Virus record (IMG/VR): IMGVR_UViG_3300032294_000077
Coordinates: 1-20,760 of that record
Reading direction: 5' to 3' (one strand)
Origin: a virus
DNA length: 20,760 nucleotides
Shown: positions 1-9,000 of the stretch, one piece after another
Layout of the letters: every line of letters starts with the position of its first letter
Numbering within the stretch: the stretch's first letter is position 1
The notes under the pieces: model-generated
What the model saw: the letters and a program-made list of their open reading frames with translations, nothing else
The model's database searches: none
What the model was told of the DNA's origin: nothing
Program-made: the position numbers and the translations under genes

Positions 1-246
1 ATATCCGACGGTACCGTGGTTGCAGCGCATAGTAATCAGCTTAGAGATGGTAAGGGTAGAGGAATTAAATGCAGTGATGCCCTTATTGCGGCCCTGTGTT
101 ATCGGTGCCATGCGGAAGTCGATCAGTCAAGCACACTTACGAAAGTCGCAAGGATCGAGATGTGGGAAGAAGCCCATAGATCCACAATTAGACAACTTTT
201 TGAACAGGGATATCTTACTGTAAATAGATATCCAAAACTAACATAA
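1..246 (+). CDS. HNH/DUF1364-like phage nuclease, C-terminal part (5' truncated by window edge)
   Basis: The reading frame is open from the first base (I-S-D-G-T before the GTG at 16), so the gene starts upstream of the window and the GTG is not its real start. The visible part has the pattern AHSNQ, then GKGRGIK-C-SD, then LCYRCHAEVD, then a helix with W-EEAH-TI. This matches small phage HNH-type nucleases of the DUF1364 / RecA-dependent-nuclease kind, which sit in replication-recombination regions and have a Cys/His zinc site. The AxHxN part gives the first strand of the beta-beta-alpha metal fold and C-x2-CH-x3-D the second. Any upstream CxxC knuckle would be outside the window. The stop at 244-246 is 5 bases before the next gene, suggesting co-transcription. 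The role in DNA processing is inferred from family resemblance only. Confidence 0.6.
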   Translation: MSDGTVVAAHSNQLRDGKGRGIKCSDALIAALCYRCHAEVDQSSTLTKVARIEMWEEAHRSTIRQLFEQGYLTVNRYPKLT

Positions 247-251
247 ATATT

Positions 252-1082
252 ATGAATGATCCTTTTAAAATTATTGAACAAACAGCTATAAGTTTTAGTG
301 GAGGGCGTACGTCTGCTTATCTTTTGTGGAGGGTTTTACAAGCTCACAATGGAAAACTTCCAGAAGAAGCAAAGGTTTTATTTGCAAATACTGGTAAAGA
401 AGATGAAAAAACACTTGAGTTTGTAAAACAATGTTCTGAAAAATGGAATGTAGAAATAACATGGGTTGAATACATTGCCGAAGAACCATGGTTTAGAGTT
501 GTAAATTTTGATACAGCTAGTAGAAACGGTGAACCATTTGAAGCAGCAATTAGAAAATATAAAAAATTACCTAATCCTGCTCAAAGATGGTGTACTGGTA
601 TATTAAAAATTAGAACAATGAGCAAGTATTTAAAAAGCCTTGGATGGAAACATCACGAAACAGAAAATTCTGATTTTGTAGGAATTAGATATGATGAACA
701 AAGAAGGGCTGCAAAAATGCCAAGGGAAAAAACCCCATTGGTTGCTGCTAAAGTAACCAAGCAAATTGTTTGGGATTTTTGGAAAAACAATGATTTTGAT
801 TTAGAGTTGCCAATAGTTGATGGTGAAACAGTAGGCGGTAACTGTGATTTATGTTTTTTAAAATCTTTGCCAAAAATTGTTACTTTGGTTAATCAAAATC
901 CTAAAAGAGCTGTTTGGTGGGCAAATATGGAATCTTTGGTTCCTAATTTAGAGGGAGTTAAACCTGGCAATGGGAACACATTTAGATCGGATAGACCGTC
1001 CTATCAGCAAATAGCTAACAATCAAATCAATCAATTAAAATTATTTGATGAGGAAACGATACCTTGCTTTTGTGGGGATTAA
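252..1082 (+). CDS. PAPS-reductase / PP-loop ATP-pyrophosphatase family protein
   Basis: A 276-aa protein with the PP-loop nucleotide-binding motif SGGRTS at residues 16-21, FANTGKED at 44-51, WCTGILKI at 113-120 and GIRYDEQRR at 144-152. All are typical of phosphoadenosine-phosphosulfate reductase-like proteins, many of which are phage-encoded. Five cysteines stand out: C114, C198 and C201 (C-x2-C), and C272 and C274 (C-x-C at the C-terminus). They could bind an Fe-S cluster or zinc, which is inference. The family adenylates or reduces sulfur compounds, and related enzymes act in sulfate assimilation, tRNA thiolation and DNA phosphorothioation; the substrate here is unknown. No clear Shine-Dalgarno precedes ATG 252, which follows the upstream stop by 5 bases, so coupling is likely. 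The gene is strikingly AT-rich: two 60-base lines counted by hand gave 28% and 32% GC, against about 53% in the late genes. This suggests separate acquisition. Confidence 0.85.
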   Translation: MNDPFKIIEQTAISFSGGRTSAYLLWRVLQAHNGKLPEEAKVLFANTGKEDEKTLEFVKQCSEKWNVEITWVEYIAEEPWFRVVNFDTASRNGEPFEAAIRKYKKLPNPAQRWCTGILKIRTMSKYLKSLGWKHHETENSDFVGIRYDEQRRAAKMPREKTPLVAAKVTKQIVWDFWKNNDFDLELPIVDGETVGGNCDLCFLKSLPKIVTLVNQNPKRAVWWANMESLVPNLEGVKPGNGNTFRSDRPSYQQIANNQINQLKLFDEETIPCFCGD

Positions 1083-1084
1083 AG

Positions 1085-1157
1085 TGAGAGGCGCTGTGGA
1101 CAGATCTAGCTTACTTACTGTTCAAAGGTGTTCTGATTGTTTCCAGCTCACCTCTCA
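1085..1157. repeat. Imperfect inverted repeat between convergent genes (possible bidirectional terminator or structured RNA)
   Basis: TGAGAGG at 1085-1091 is a perfect reverse complement of CCTCTCA at 1151-1157. After a small asymmetric internal loop, GCTG at 1093-1096 pairs with CAGC at 1144-1147, and a few further bases (GG, ACA) can pair with gaps. The 73-base unit fills most of the only real intergenic gap in the window, where plus- and minus-strand genes converge. That position suits a transcription terminator for both directions, but neither side has a T-tract and the loop is long. The overall size and 7-bp closing stem recall a tRNA, but no acceptable D or T arm was found. The function is open. 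Confidence 0.4.
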
Positions 1158-1173
1158 TAATTAGTGTACTACT

Positions 1174-1857
1174 CTAGATCCGAATATTGTAGGAATGATG
1201 CAAAATTAAATCCTTGACTTTTTTAGGTAGACGGGTGTAGTCATTATCAAAGTCTGTAGGCATCTTAGTCCATACTTCTGGTAGTGTAAAAGGCGCCCTG
1301 CCAGGCTGGTACCATCTACGGGTATATTGCATTGCAAGGTAAAAATAGACATAAGCATTAGCCTTTTGGACATACTCTTTTAAATTGATTGGTAGATAAA
1401 ACTGGTCAATCTTTTTAGCTGCCCGGCGCTCACAATCCAGCTCTAGGCTCATTGCACCTCTTAGGACTTCCCGTAGCTTACGCTCTCCCAGATCTCGTTC
1501 ACCATCCAGCCATTCATGCATCAATGTCAACGGGTCATGCTCCTCCCCATTAATATTGATAGTGGCATTCCAAATCTTGATCTGTTCAGTATATTGATCT
1601 CGGTGGCAGGTTTCATGCACCATAATAGGAATCCAGTCTGGGGATAGCCCAGCCACGAATAGGCGGTCTGTATGGCTACAAAAGAATCCAGATACCCTTA
1701 CCCTATCCATGAGGACTTGGCGCTTTCTGAGGATGTTTACGCGGATGTCATGGGCATTGCTAGCCATTACCTCAAACTCTACCCATGCCCGTACATCAGG
1801 AGGCAGAACCTTTAGGTCTACCTCAATGCGATTCTTTACTTCGTCCAGCTGACCCAT
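1174..1857 (-). CDS. Predicted zincin-type metallopeptidase (HExxH protein), last gene of the late operon
   Basis: A 227-aa protein. Residues 79-85 read M-V-H-E-T-C-H, a zinc-peptidase HExxH motif (H81, E82, H85) placed in a predicted helix. About 55 residues later comes ELDCERRA (E139, E143), the kind of Glu-bearing helix that supplies the third zinc ligand in gluzincin-type peptidases. Between them lies MHEWLDGERD (113-122). The rest is mixed alpha/beta with no signal peptide or membrane segment. The start at 1857 overlaps the end of the phosphoesterase gene by 22 bases and has only a weak purine-rich site (GGCGGACAGA) before it. As the last gene before a convergent junction it is probably expressed late. 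Its target could be a virion precursor or a host protein, but nothing here decides. The motif is clearly visible; peptidase activity is inference. Confidence 0.75.
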   Translation of the reverse strand: MGQLDEVKNRIEVDLKVLPPDVRAWVEFEVMASNAHDIRVNILRKRQVLMDRVRVSGFFCSHTDRLFVAGLSPDWIPIMVHETCHRDQYTEQIKIWNATININGEEHDPLTLMHEWLDGERDLGERKLREVLRGAMSLELDCERRAAKKIDQFYLPINLKEYVQKANAYVYFYLAMQYTRRWYQPGRAPFTLPEVWTKMPTDFDNDYTRLPKKVKDLILHHSYNIRI

Positions 1858-3071
1858 TCTGTCCGCCCAACTACACGCTTACGCTCAACGTTAACTGGTG
1901 CGCTGAATGTAATCCCATGCTGTGGATGGGTAATCCATAGGGCTTGCCTAGGCGGTTCATACGGGAAATTGTTCTGATTCGCATATTCATCGTAACCCTT
2001 GAGAGACCCATTGACTATGAGGCGCTGGAGCTGGATTAGCTGGTGCCAATGCCCCAAGAGCATTGTATCGTAGTCTTGGTCTATCTGAGCGTTCCTAGAG
2101 CGTTTACGGTGGTCTCCACGGATAATCGGGCCTAGGGCTCCAATCATGCCGTCACCGCCCCTAAACTGGTCTCCGTGAGTTAGTAGATACTTATGTCCAA
2201 AAATAGAATAGTAGGCATCTGGGCCATCAGGAATTAGGAACTTGATCCTATCATCGGCTTCAAATCGCTTTGCTAGGAAGCTGTATAGTAACCAGTCAAA
2301 GGATGTAAAATTGCGTCCCTTAGCCCGTATTTTGTGGGTATTACGACCATGATTGCCGGTAACACAGGGCACGAATACCTTGCCGAACTGATCTGCTAAG
2401 GTGGTTATGCACCAAGTTAGGACGCCAAATAGGTCTAAGACTGTAGGCATGATCTCCACTTCATTGGTAGCCATTAGCTCTTCATGGATATCTCCTGACA
2501 CCATGTCACCGCCTAGAGCGAAAACAATACCAGGATACTCAGGATTCTTTAGGTGATTATTTAGTAGGTCTATAGCCGTCTCAATGAGTGCTCTAGCCCG
2601 TTGCTGGGAAATGGTAATGTTGTACTGATTAACCCCGCCAATCTGCTTAGGATCTACGATCTCTGCCCAATGCCAATCGGATGCGAACAGGGTTGGAACA
2701 CCAGAGACGTCCTCTTTAGGCGTTCGTATTAACCAGTCTGGGACATCAACATTCTCGTCCTTGAGCTGAATAATTTTCTTTTTAATGAATTCTGCGGTTA
2801 ACTGCTCTTTGGCTTGAGCATCTGCTGCGGTCTCTAAGGTTCTGATCTTGGCTTTAGCTTCTTGCAACTCTGCCATAAAATCAACGCCATCTTGTATCTT
2901 GAGCTCTGGTACTGTGGGCTTAATACCTTTACCAGCTGCTACACGATATCGACCGTCATATGTTCTAGGGTTTAACCCTAATAACTTTGCTGCTTCGGTT
3001 TTACTGCCCGCCGTATGAAAGGCGTCTACTGCTTCTTGTAACTGCTTCTGCGACAACTTTGGCTGTGGCAT
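1836..3071 (-). CDS. Calcineurin-like metallophosphoesterase with N-terminal helix-turn-helix
   Basis: A 411-aa protein with three parts. Residues about 7-45 form a Fis-like helix-turn-helix (KTEAAKLLGLNPRTYDGR). Residues about 66-105 are a charged helix, likely coiled coil. From about 125 to the end is a metallophosphoesterase domain with the full metal-ligand set: D132-W-H134, G188-D189, G239-N240-H241, T298-H299-G300-D301 and G340-H341-W-H343. The family hydrolyses phosphodiesters or phosphomonoesters with a two-metal centre and includes SbcD/Mre11-like nucleases. The added HTH suggests it acts on or near DNA. ATG 3071 is preceded by a strong AGGAGA site that overlaps the TAG stop of the giant upstream gene, so translation is probably coupled. 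Its place at the end of the virion operon is unusual for a repair enzyme; genome processing or packaging is possible but unproven. Confidence 0.85.
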   Translation of the reverse strand: MPQPKLSQKQLQEAVDAFHTAGSKTEAAKLLGLNPRTYDGRYRVAAGKGIKPTVPELKIQDGVDFMAELQEAKAKIRTLETAADAQAKEQLTAEFIKKKIIQLKDENVDVPDWLIRTPKEDVSGVPTLFASDWHWAEIVDPKQIGGVNQYNITISQQRARALIETAIDLLNNHLKNPEYPGIVFALGGDMVSGDIHEELMATNEVEIMPTVLDLFGVLTWCITTLADQFGKVFVPCVTGNHGRNTHKIRAKGRNFTSFDWLLYSFLAKRFEADDRIKFLIPDGPDAYYSIFGHKYLLTHGDQFRGGDGMIGALGPIIRGDHRKRSRNAQIDQDYDTMLLGHWHQLIQLQRLIVNGSLKGYDEYANQNNFPYEPPRQALWITHPQHGITFSAPVNVERKRVVGRTEWVSWTK

Positions 3072-3075
3072 GATC

Positions 3076-3081
3076 TCTCCT
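3076..3081 (-). promoter_or_regulatory. Strong Shine-Dalgarno site for the phosphoesterase gene, overlapping the upstream stop codon
   Basis: On the minus strand the sequence reads TAGGAGAGATC then ATG. AGGAGA lies 4 bases before the start at 3071, and the TAG (3082-3080) that ends the 1996-aa gene shares bases with it. This supports the chosen start and suggests termination-reinitiation coupling. Confidence 0.75.
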
Positions 3082-6000
3082 ATTGTTTCAGTGACTTCCT
3101 CATTCCTTCTACGTTTTCCGTCATTTTGGACATTAGAATTCTTAAGCGATTCATCTCTGCCCGTTTGTATTCCGTATCAATATCCTTGCTTTGTTCAATT
3201 AAACGCATTTGTTTACGAATTTCAGCAAGTTGTTTTGACGTCTTATCATACAACTTTGCAAGCGCAATGTCATCCCCTTGATCTCTAAGGATTTTCCCTA
3301 CCTTTTCGGAATCTCCTAATTCGGCGTAATGGCGCATGTCTGCCAAGGCGGATTGAACGCGGGCATTTGTCTCATAAAACTCTGTCATAAACTTAGAGGC
3401 GGTCTCTGGCTCTGTCTTAATAAAGCCCATAGCTACCGTGTCAATCACGGGCTTGCGTACCCGTGTGCCTTCTGTAAAGGGCTCTACGGCTAGGTCTGCT
3501 GTAGCTACGGCTGTAGATCCTGCCCAGCCTAGATAAGCCTTGATAGCGTAGTCAATCTGTACTGGAGACATACCTTGAGCGTCTGGATTAAATGTCAGTA
3601 CTTTGTGCATGCCAGCAGATATGCCTCCTAAAGCCTGAGCAATGCCACTAGTATTGTTAGTAATCCGTTCTTGGGCGGATAGACGTTCCATGCCAGCAGA
3701 CACAATTGGAGCCCCTGTAAAGCTGTCCTTATTGGAATACAGGTCAATCATTGGCTTAACCATCTGTGGGATTGGGTTAAGTGCAAATGTATCCATAAGG
3801 ATATGGTTAAGGCGGTTAAAGAATACTTTGCCTTCTACCTTGTCATCGCTAATCTGTTCCAAGGTACGCTCTGCCATCGTGCCAAGGGCGCCAATCTCAA
3901 ATGGCTTAGGAATGCGGAACTTAGTATCACCAACCTTAAACCACCAGAAGTTATCACGATCCCAATCTTCCCGCTTCTTAAACTCTTCGTCGTCCTTATA
4001 CATGCCATATAGAGCCATAGACGCCAGCATAACTGCGCCGGAGATTGTCATAAAGCGTTGTGCCTTTTGCTTATCGGATGCGGTAACTTCCTTGCCAGTT
4101 GTCGTGTTGTAGATCAGGCGGTATGTAGGGGTGATACCATCACGTCCGAGCTTATAGAGACCCTGTAAGCGAGCGTTAAAGAATGGCACAACAGAGCTAA
4201 GAACTTTGACTGCGCGGAACTGCCCTTGCATGGAGAAGTCCATTAAATCTCTAGCCTGGAAAGAAGCCTCAAGGTGGGTCTTGCCTTCCTTCATTAACTT
4301 ATCGTATAGGGCTAGACGGTTAGCGTTCTCAAATCGATTGCCTTGGGTGTTATACCAATCCAATGCAGACTGTAGTACGCCTTTTACTTTCTCAGGGCTA
4401 TCTAGGATAGTGCCGTAGTCAACGCCCTTATCTATGAGACGTTTGATTAACTTAGCTTGATTGCCTTCGTGTGCCACGCCCATCTCAAAGATACCGCCAG
4501 ATGCTAATGCAGACATATAGGTTGGATTACCTTTGTCTGACATTTTCAATCCGTTGTAAACGTTCTGGTACAGATTCTTAGACAATGGCGACACAGCTGC
4601 TGAGGAAATGGAATCACGGATTAAGTTGCGTAGCTTATAGGCTGGAGACAATGTGACACCATAGCGCAGGGCGTTAGTGAAATGCTTGGCAACATCCAAG
4701 AACATGGACTTAGGCCCAAGATAACTGATCGTAGAAATAGCATCCACTAGACCTACATCCTCAATCTCAATACGAACTGGCTGACCATCCCTCATAACCT
4801 TAACGGTATTTGGAGGATATTTACCATTAACTGGTTTAGCGATCTTGGCAACGCCCATGTCTTCGGCGGCTTCTAAAGTCTTATTGGCGGCTTGGTTTTT
4901 CATGGCAGCAGAAAGGATATGCGACCAATTCATTAGGACGTTTTCCATCAAGTCGTTGACTTTTTTCTCTCCGCCTTTTAATGACTTACTAAACTCTTGC
5001 CCAGTCAACTTAGACGATGCACTGATGGACTGCACATCACCGTCTTCCATTGCCTTATAGAAAGGAATGTAATAGATATCGCTAGCAAAACGGTCATAGC
5101 CAGCTTTATCAATAATGCCAGCATCTAAAGCAACCTTTAATACGGAACGGTTAAGCGCCTGTTCTTCTTTCAACGCCTTCTCATAAATGTCTTTACGGGA
5201 TTTGCCGTTTAGCTGACCTTTGGATAACTGATCTCTACCAGCTAATAACTCTGGGTCAAAAGACCGCTTATCTGCTGGCAGGTTGGCATCACGATTTAAT
5301 GCCTTCCACATCTGGTATTGGTCTACCTCAGTGCCCAATGGCTCTAGGATCTTGAGAAGACCTTTGGTGCCTGGGCGAATGTTAAGAGCACCGCCATCGT
5401 TAAATACCTCACCATGCTCCAATAGACCCTGCAATCCACCGTCAATAGACTTAGACATACGAGCCATCATGTAGGCTTCATCGCTGTATTTCTTAATGGT
5501 ACGGAACTCATCAAATACGCCGATAACCATACGCTCAAAGAAGTTTTCTTTTAGGTTCTCAAAGCGCTGTTTAACAGTAGCTTTCTCTGCGGTAAACTGT
5601 TTGAGCAGTTTGTCTGCGTAGGCTGGATCTACACCAGTTAACGGGGCTCGTACTTTTGCACGGGATGGAACTTCAAATAATTCTTTTTGTTCTTTTTTAG
5701 CAGGTATTTCCCCACGCTTTACTTTAGTTTCAGATAAAGGAATTCCATCAAAGTTAGCTGCCGTAGGCAAATCGTCCAGAGGTTGTGGCATATTTTCTGG
5801 AGTATAGTATTCAACATTCCCTCTTACAAATACATCAGTGTCAGACATGGTAAGTTCGTCTGCATATTTAACAGGTCTGCCGTCATCAACACGAACAAAT
5901 AAATGCTCTCGAGCTGGATTAAATGTAATTCTAGTTCCCTCTAGATCTCTAACGCCTTGGACAATTTCTCCTTGTGCGCCACCCATAGGCAACTTACTTT

Positions 6001-9000
6001 CTCCCTTGAAAATATCTGCTCTAGCTTTTTGATTAATAATAAAATTAACATTACGGATGGTTACAACTCCGTCATATCCAATGGCATTTTTAACACTAAT
6101 AGAAAATGATCCATCTCGTTTTTGGGAGAATGGTTCATGGATAGTTGTGAGATGCATTTTCTGATCTCCACGCTTAACCACACCATTCAAATTAAGTCTA
6201 ACCATAACATTGGTGCCATCTGGTAATTCCCGATTAGCAAACAGTTTGTTAGCAATTTGATCTGACCAAGACGTGTTTGTTATCTCTTGATCTGTAAGTG
6301 GGTCTTTAGGTGGTTTAATTTCATACAGCTCTTCCCATTGACGTAAAGTACCTTGACCGTCTAATCCGCCAGTCTCAGCTTTTTGAAATACATCATCTAC
6401 CGTTCTGAATCCACGACCAGCAAAGTAGTTACGGATCATATCCATTAGGTCAATGATCTTGTCAAAGATAGTCTTAATGTTTGCTGGCTGAGTTCTGTAA
6501 TCCGCAAAGGCGTCGGCAATAGCTTCTTCAATACGGACTTCCATTGACTCGCTACCATAACGGCTACCATCTGGATCGTATTTCTTAATCCATTGGTTCT
6601 TTGCTTTATTAGATAAAATCTTCCACTCAGCATCAGAAAATAATCCAATATCTCTCATTGCATGAAGAGCTTCGTGATTTAATGTGCGCTTAACATTTGT
6701 GCTGGCTAAAGATACTTTAATTAAATTTTCAAAATAAGATCCTGTAACTTCTGTTAATTCACCATTGATATAACGTGACATATAGTCTTCAAATTGAAGA
6801 CCTACATTTTTTAGTCCCATCTTATCTAAGGCATCACGCATCTCTATTGCTAAATCCAAACCCTCTTGAATAAATTTATCTGACGGCAATGGCTTTTCAT
6901 AACGAGTAGACGCTTCTGCAATACGAGCTGCTTCTGCTTCTTGCTCTTCTGGAGTTAGCTCGCCAACAACTGCTGGAGACTCTTGCTCCAAAGTTGATTT
7001 ACGGCGCTCAATCTCATCTTCCAGTTCTCGGAGCTGTTGATTGACTGTCTCATAATCGGAATATAGATCTGCTGATCTAGGTGTTACTACTGGCTCATTG
7101 TCGTAAGCGGCTTTTAATTTCTCAGAAAATGCTTCTCTACCGTCTGGATCGTCTGGGTTATAAAACTCATCTGCGGATAGGAAGCCAGCATCAAATGCCA
7201 TCTCAGCTGCCATGTCTAATTCAAGACCCTCGCCTGGTTTCTTAGCAAAGAATCCTTTGCTGACCTTGGGTGATAGAGCTTTGAATTGATCGTCTTTGGT
7301 ACGTTTGCGTGGTGCAATGGTATCAGAGAATACTTCTTGCTTGAGCTGGTGTTTAGGATCCCGTAACCACTGCTTGAACTCAAGTGCGGATTTGTTAAAT
7401 TTAATCTTAGCCTCTTCTACCTTGCCACTTAGAGCCCGCGCTTCGTCTGCCATTGAATCGGTCTCAAAACGATAGATATCCTTTTCAGTAGGATCAATCA
7501 CAACATTTGGATTGTTTGGATTAAAGGTGAGCTTTTTGCCGTTCTCTATGACATTGACCGCAGTGCCAGTCTTATTCATAGTGCCTTCGTAGACCTTAAT
7601 GCCTTCAGGGGTCTTACGCATAACTGTGCGGGTATTGGTAAACTGTTTTGCCTTTTCTTCTTCAATGGCAATTTCTTCTGCTGTTGGTGGACGATATAAG
7701 CCAGCAACTGGTTCTGCTGTACTAAATGCCGACTGTGCGGCTTTCATCTCATCAATCTTGGCTATCTGCGCCTGCTCTCTAGCCTTGCGATCTTCCACCA
7801 ATTTATCCAAGGCTTGCATGGTTGGCGAGTATTTACGGGCTCGATCATATGCGGCTTTCTCGGCGGCAATACGATCTTCTTCGCTAGCATATGACTCAGT
7901 AACTGTGCGTTGCTGTGGCATACCTTGTTGCTGTTTAATTTTATTGATTTCATCAAGCTGCTCAAGGGACTGCGCAACATCTCCAGATGGAGAGACAAAC
8001 AATACAGTTGGCTCTTCTTTCTCTTCCGTTTGAATTTCAACTTGCTGTAATTCGTTTGTATCTATGGCTTTTTGTTGTGCCTCAGCAAGCCTGCGTCCTG
8101 CTTCTGCTTTATTTGATACCCGTCCAATAATACCGATTGGGCCTAGCAGGGATGTTGCAAACGCTACCTCACCGTATTCTCTGAGGGCGTCATCAGTAAG
8201 CACTGGCAAATCTGCTTGTGCCCGCTCTAGCATAGTCTGCACAACCTCAGTAGGAACTTCAGCCGCAACACCAACAGCAGTACCTTTAAGGACTGTGGAT
8301 AGTAGCGACTCTTTAAATAGCTTCTCTCTGCCCTCTGCACTAGATTGCATCAACATCTGACCAACCTTTGGGCCAAATACTGAAGACGCTAGCCTACCAC
8401 CCAATGGAATAAATGTGGCGGCTACATCTAATGCTGCTTGAGGAACTGCGGTGGCAGCGGCTGTGCCACGCTCAATCTGTAAGGGTTTACCCGTAGCTGC
8501 TTGTGCCTCTGCTTGGCGTTGAATGTTACCGCCATACTGTTGAATCAATGATGGGGCTACTGCACCAGCTAAACCACCTATTACTGTACCAACACCAGGC
8601 ACAACGGATCCAGCGGCGGCACCAGCTCCAGCGCCCGCTAATGTTGTTGCAATGCCAGGCACTTGCTCTGCAATAGCACTAGGAATTTGACCTGCTAATT
8701 CTTTACCAGCAGCTAAGAGACCTTGTTGACGATATGTTTCTAGTAATCGCTCTAAACTCGCACCTTCTCCCAATCGAGCTTGGATGTCTGCTTGGCGTTC
8801 ACGACCACGAATAGCGGCTTCTTCACCGCCTTTGGTGATGGATTCTAGGGCTGTTTGACCTGTAGATACTAGCTGTTCTGCACCACGGCGTAGTGCTGTA
8901 CCGATGCCTTCTTCTTTCTTTTTAGGGCTTAAAAAGTCTAAAATCTCTTGATCTGAGTATCCCTCACTGCGAGCACCTGCAACGTCAAACTTTTTTTGAC

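Noticed and set aside
16-18. GTG at position 16 as start of the first gene
   Set aside because: The frame is open to base 1 and the upstream residues fit the nuclease family, so the gene is simply cut by the window edge.
1085-1157. tRNA-like size and 7-bp acceptor-like stem in the intergenic gap
   Set aside because: On neither strand could I fit a 5-bp T stem with a TTCRA loop or a D arm; GTTCAAA at about 1118-1124 is in the wrong place.
3642-4112. 156-aa plus-strand reading frame opposite the giant internal gene
   Set aside because: It is antisense to a coding region with recognisable LPD38-like motifs and has no family resemblance or ribosome site.
7599-8033. 144-aa plus-strand reading frame rich in Ser/Ala/Cys
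   Set aside because: It is antisense to the Gln/Glu/Ala-rich part of the giant internal gene, whose codons produce such complements by composition.
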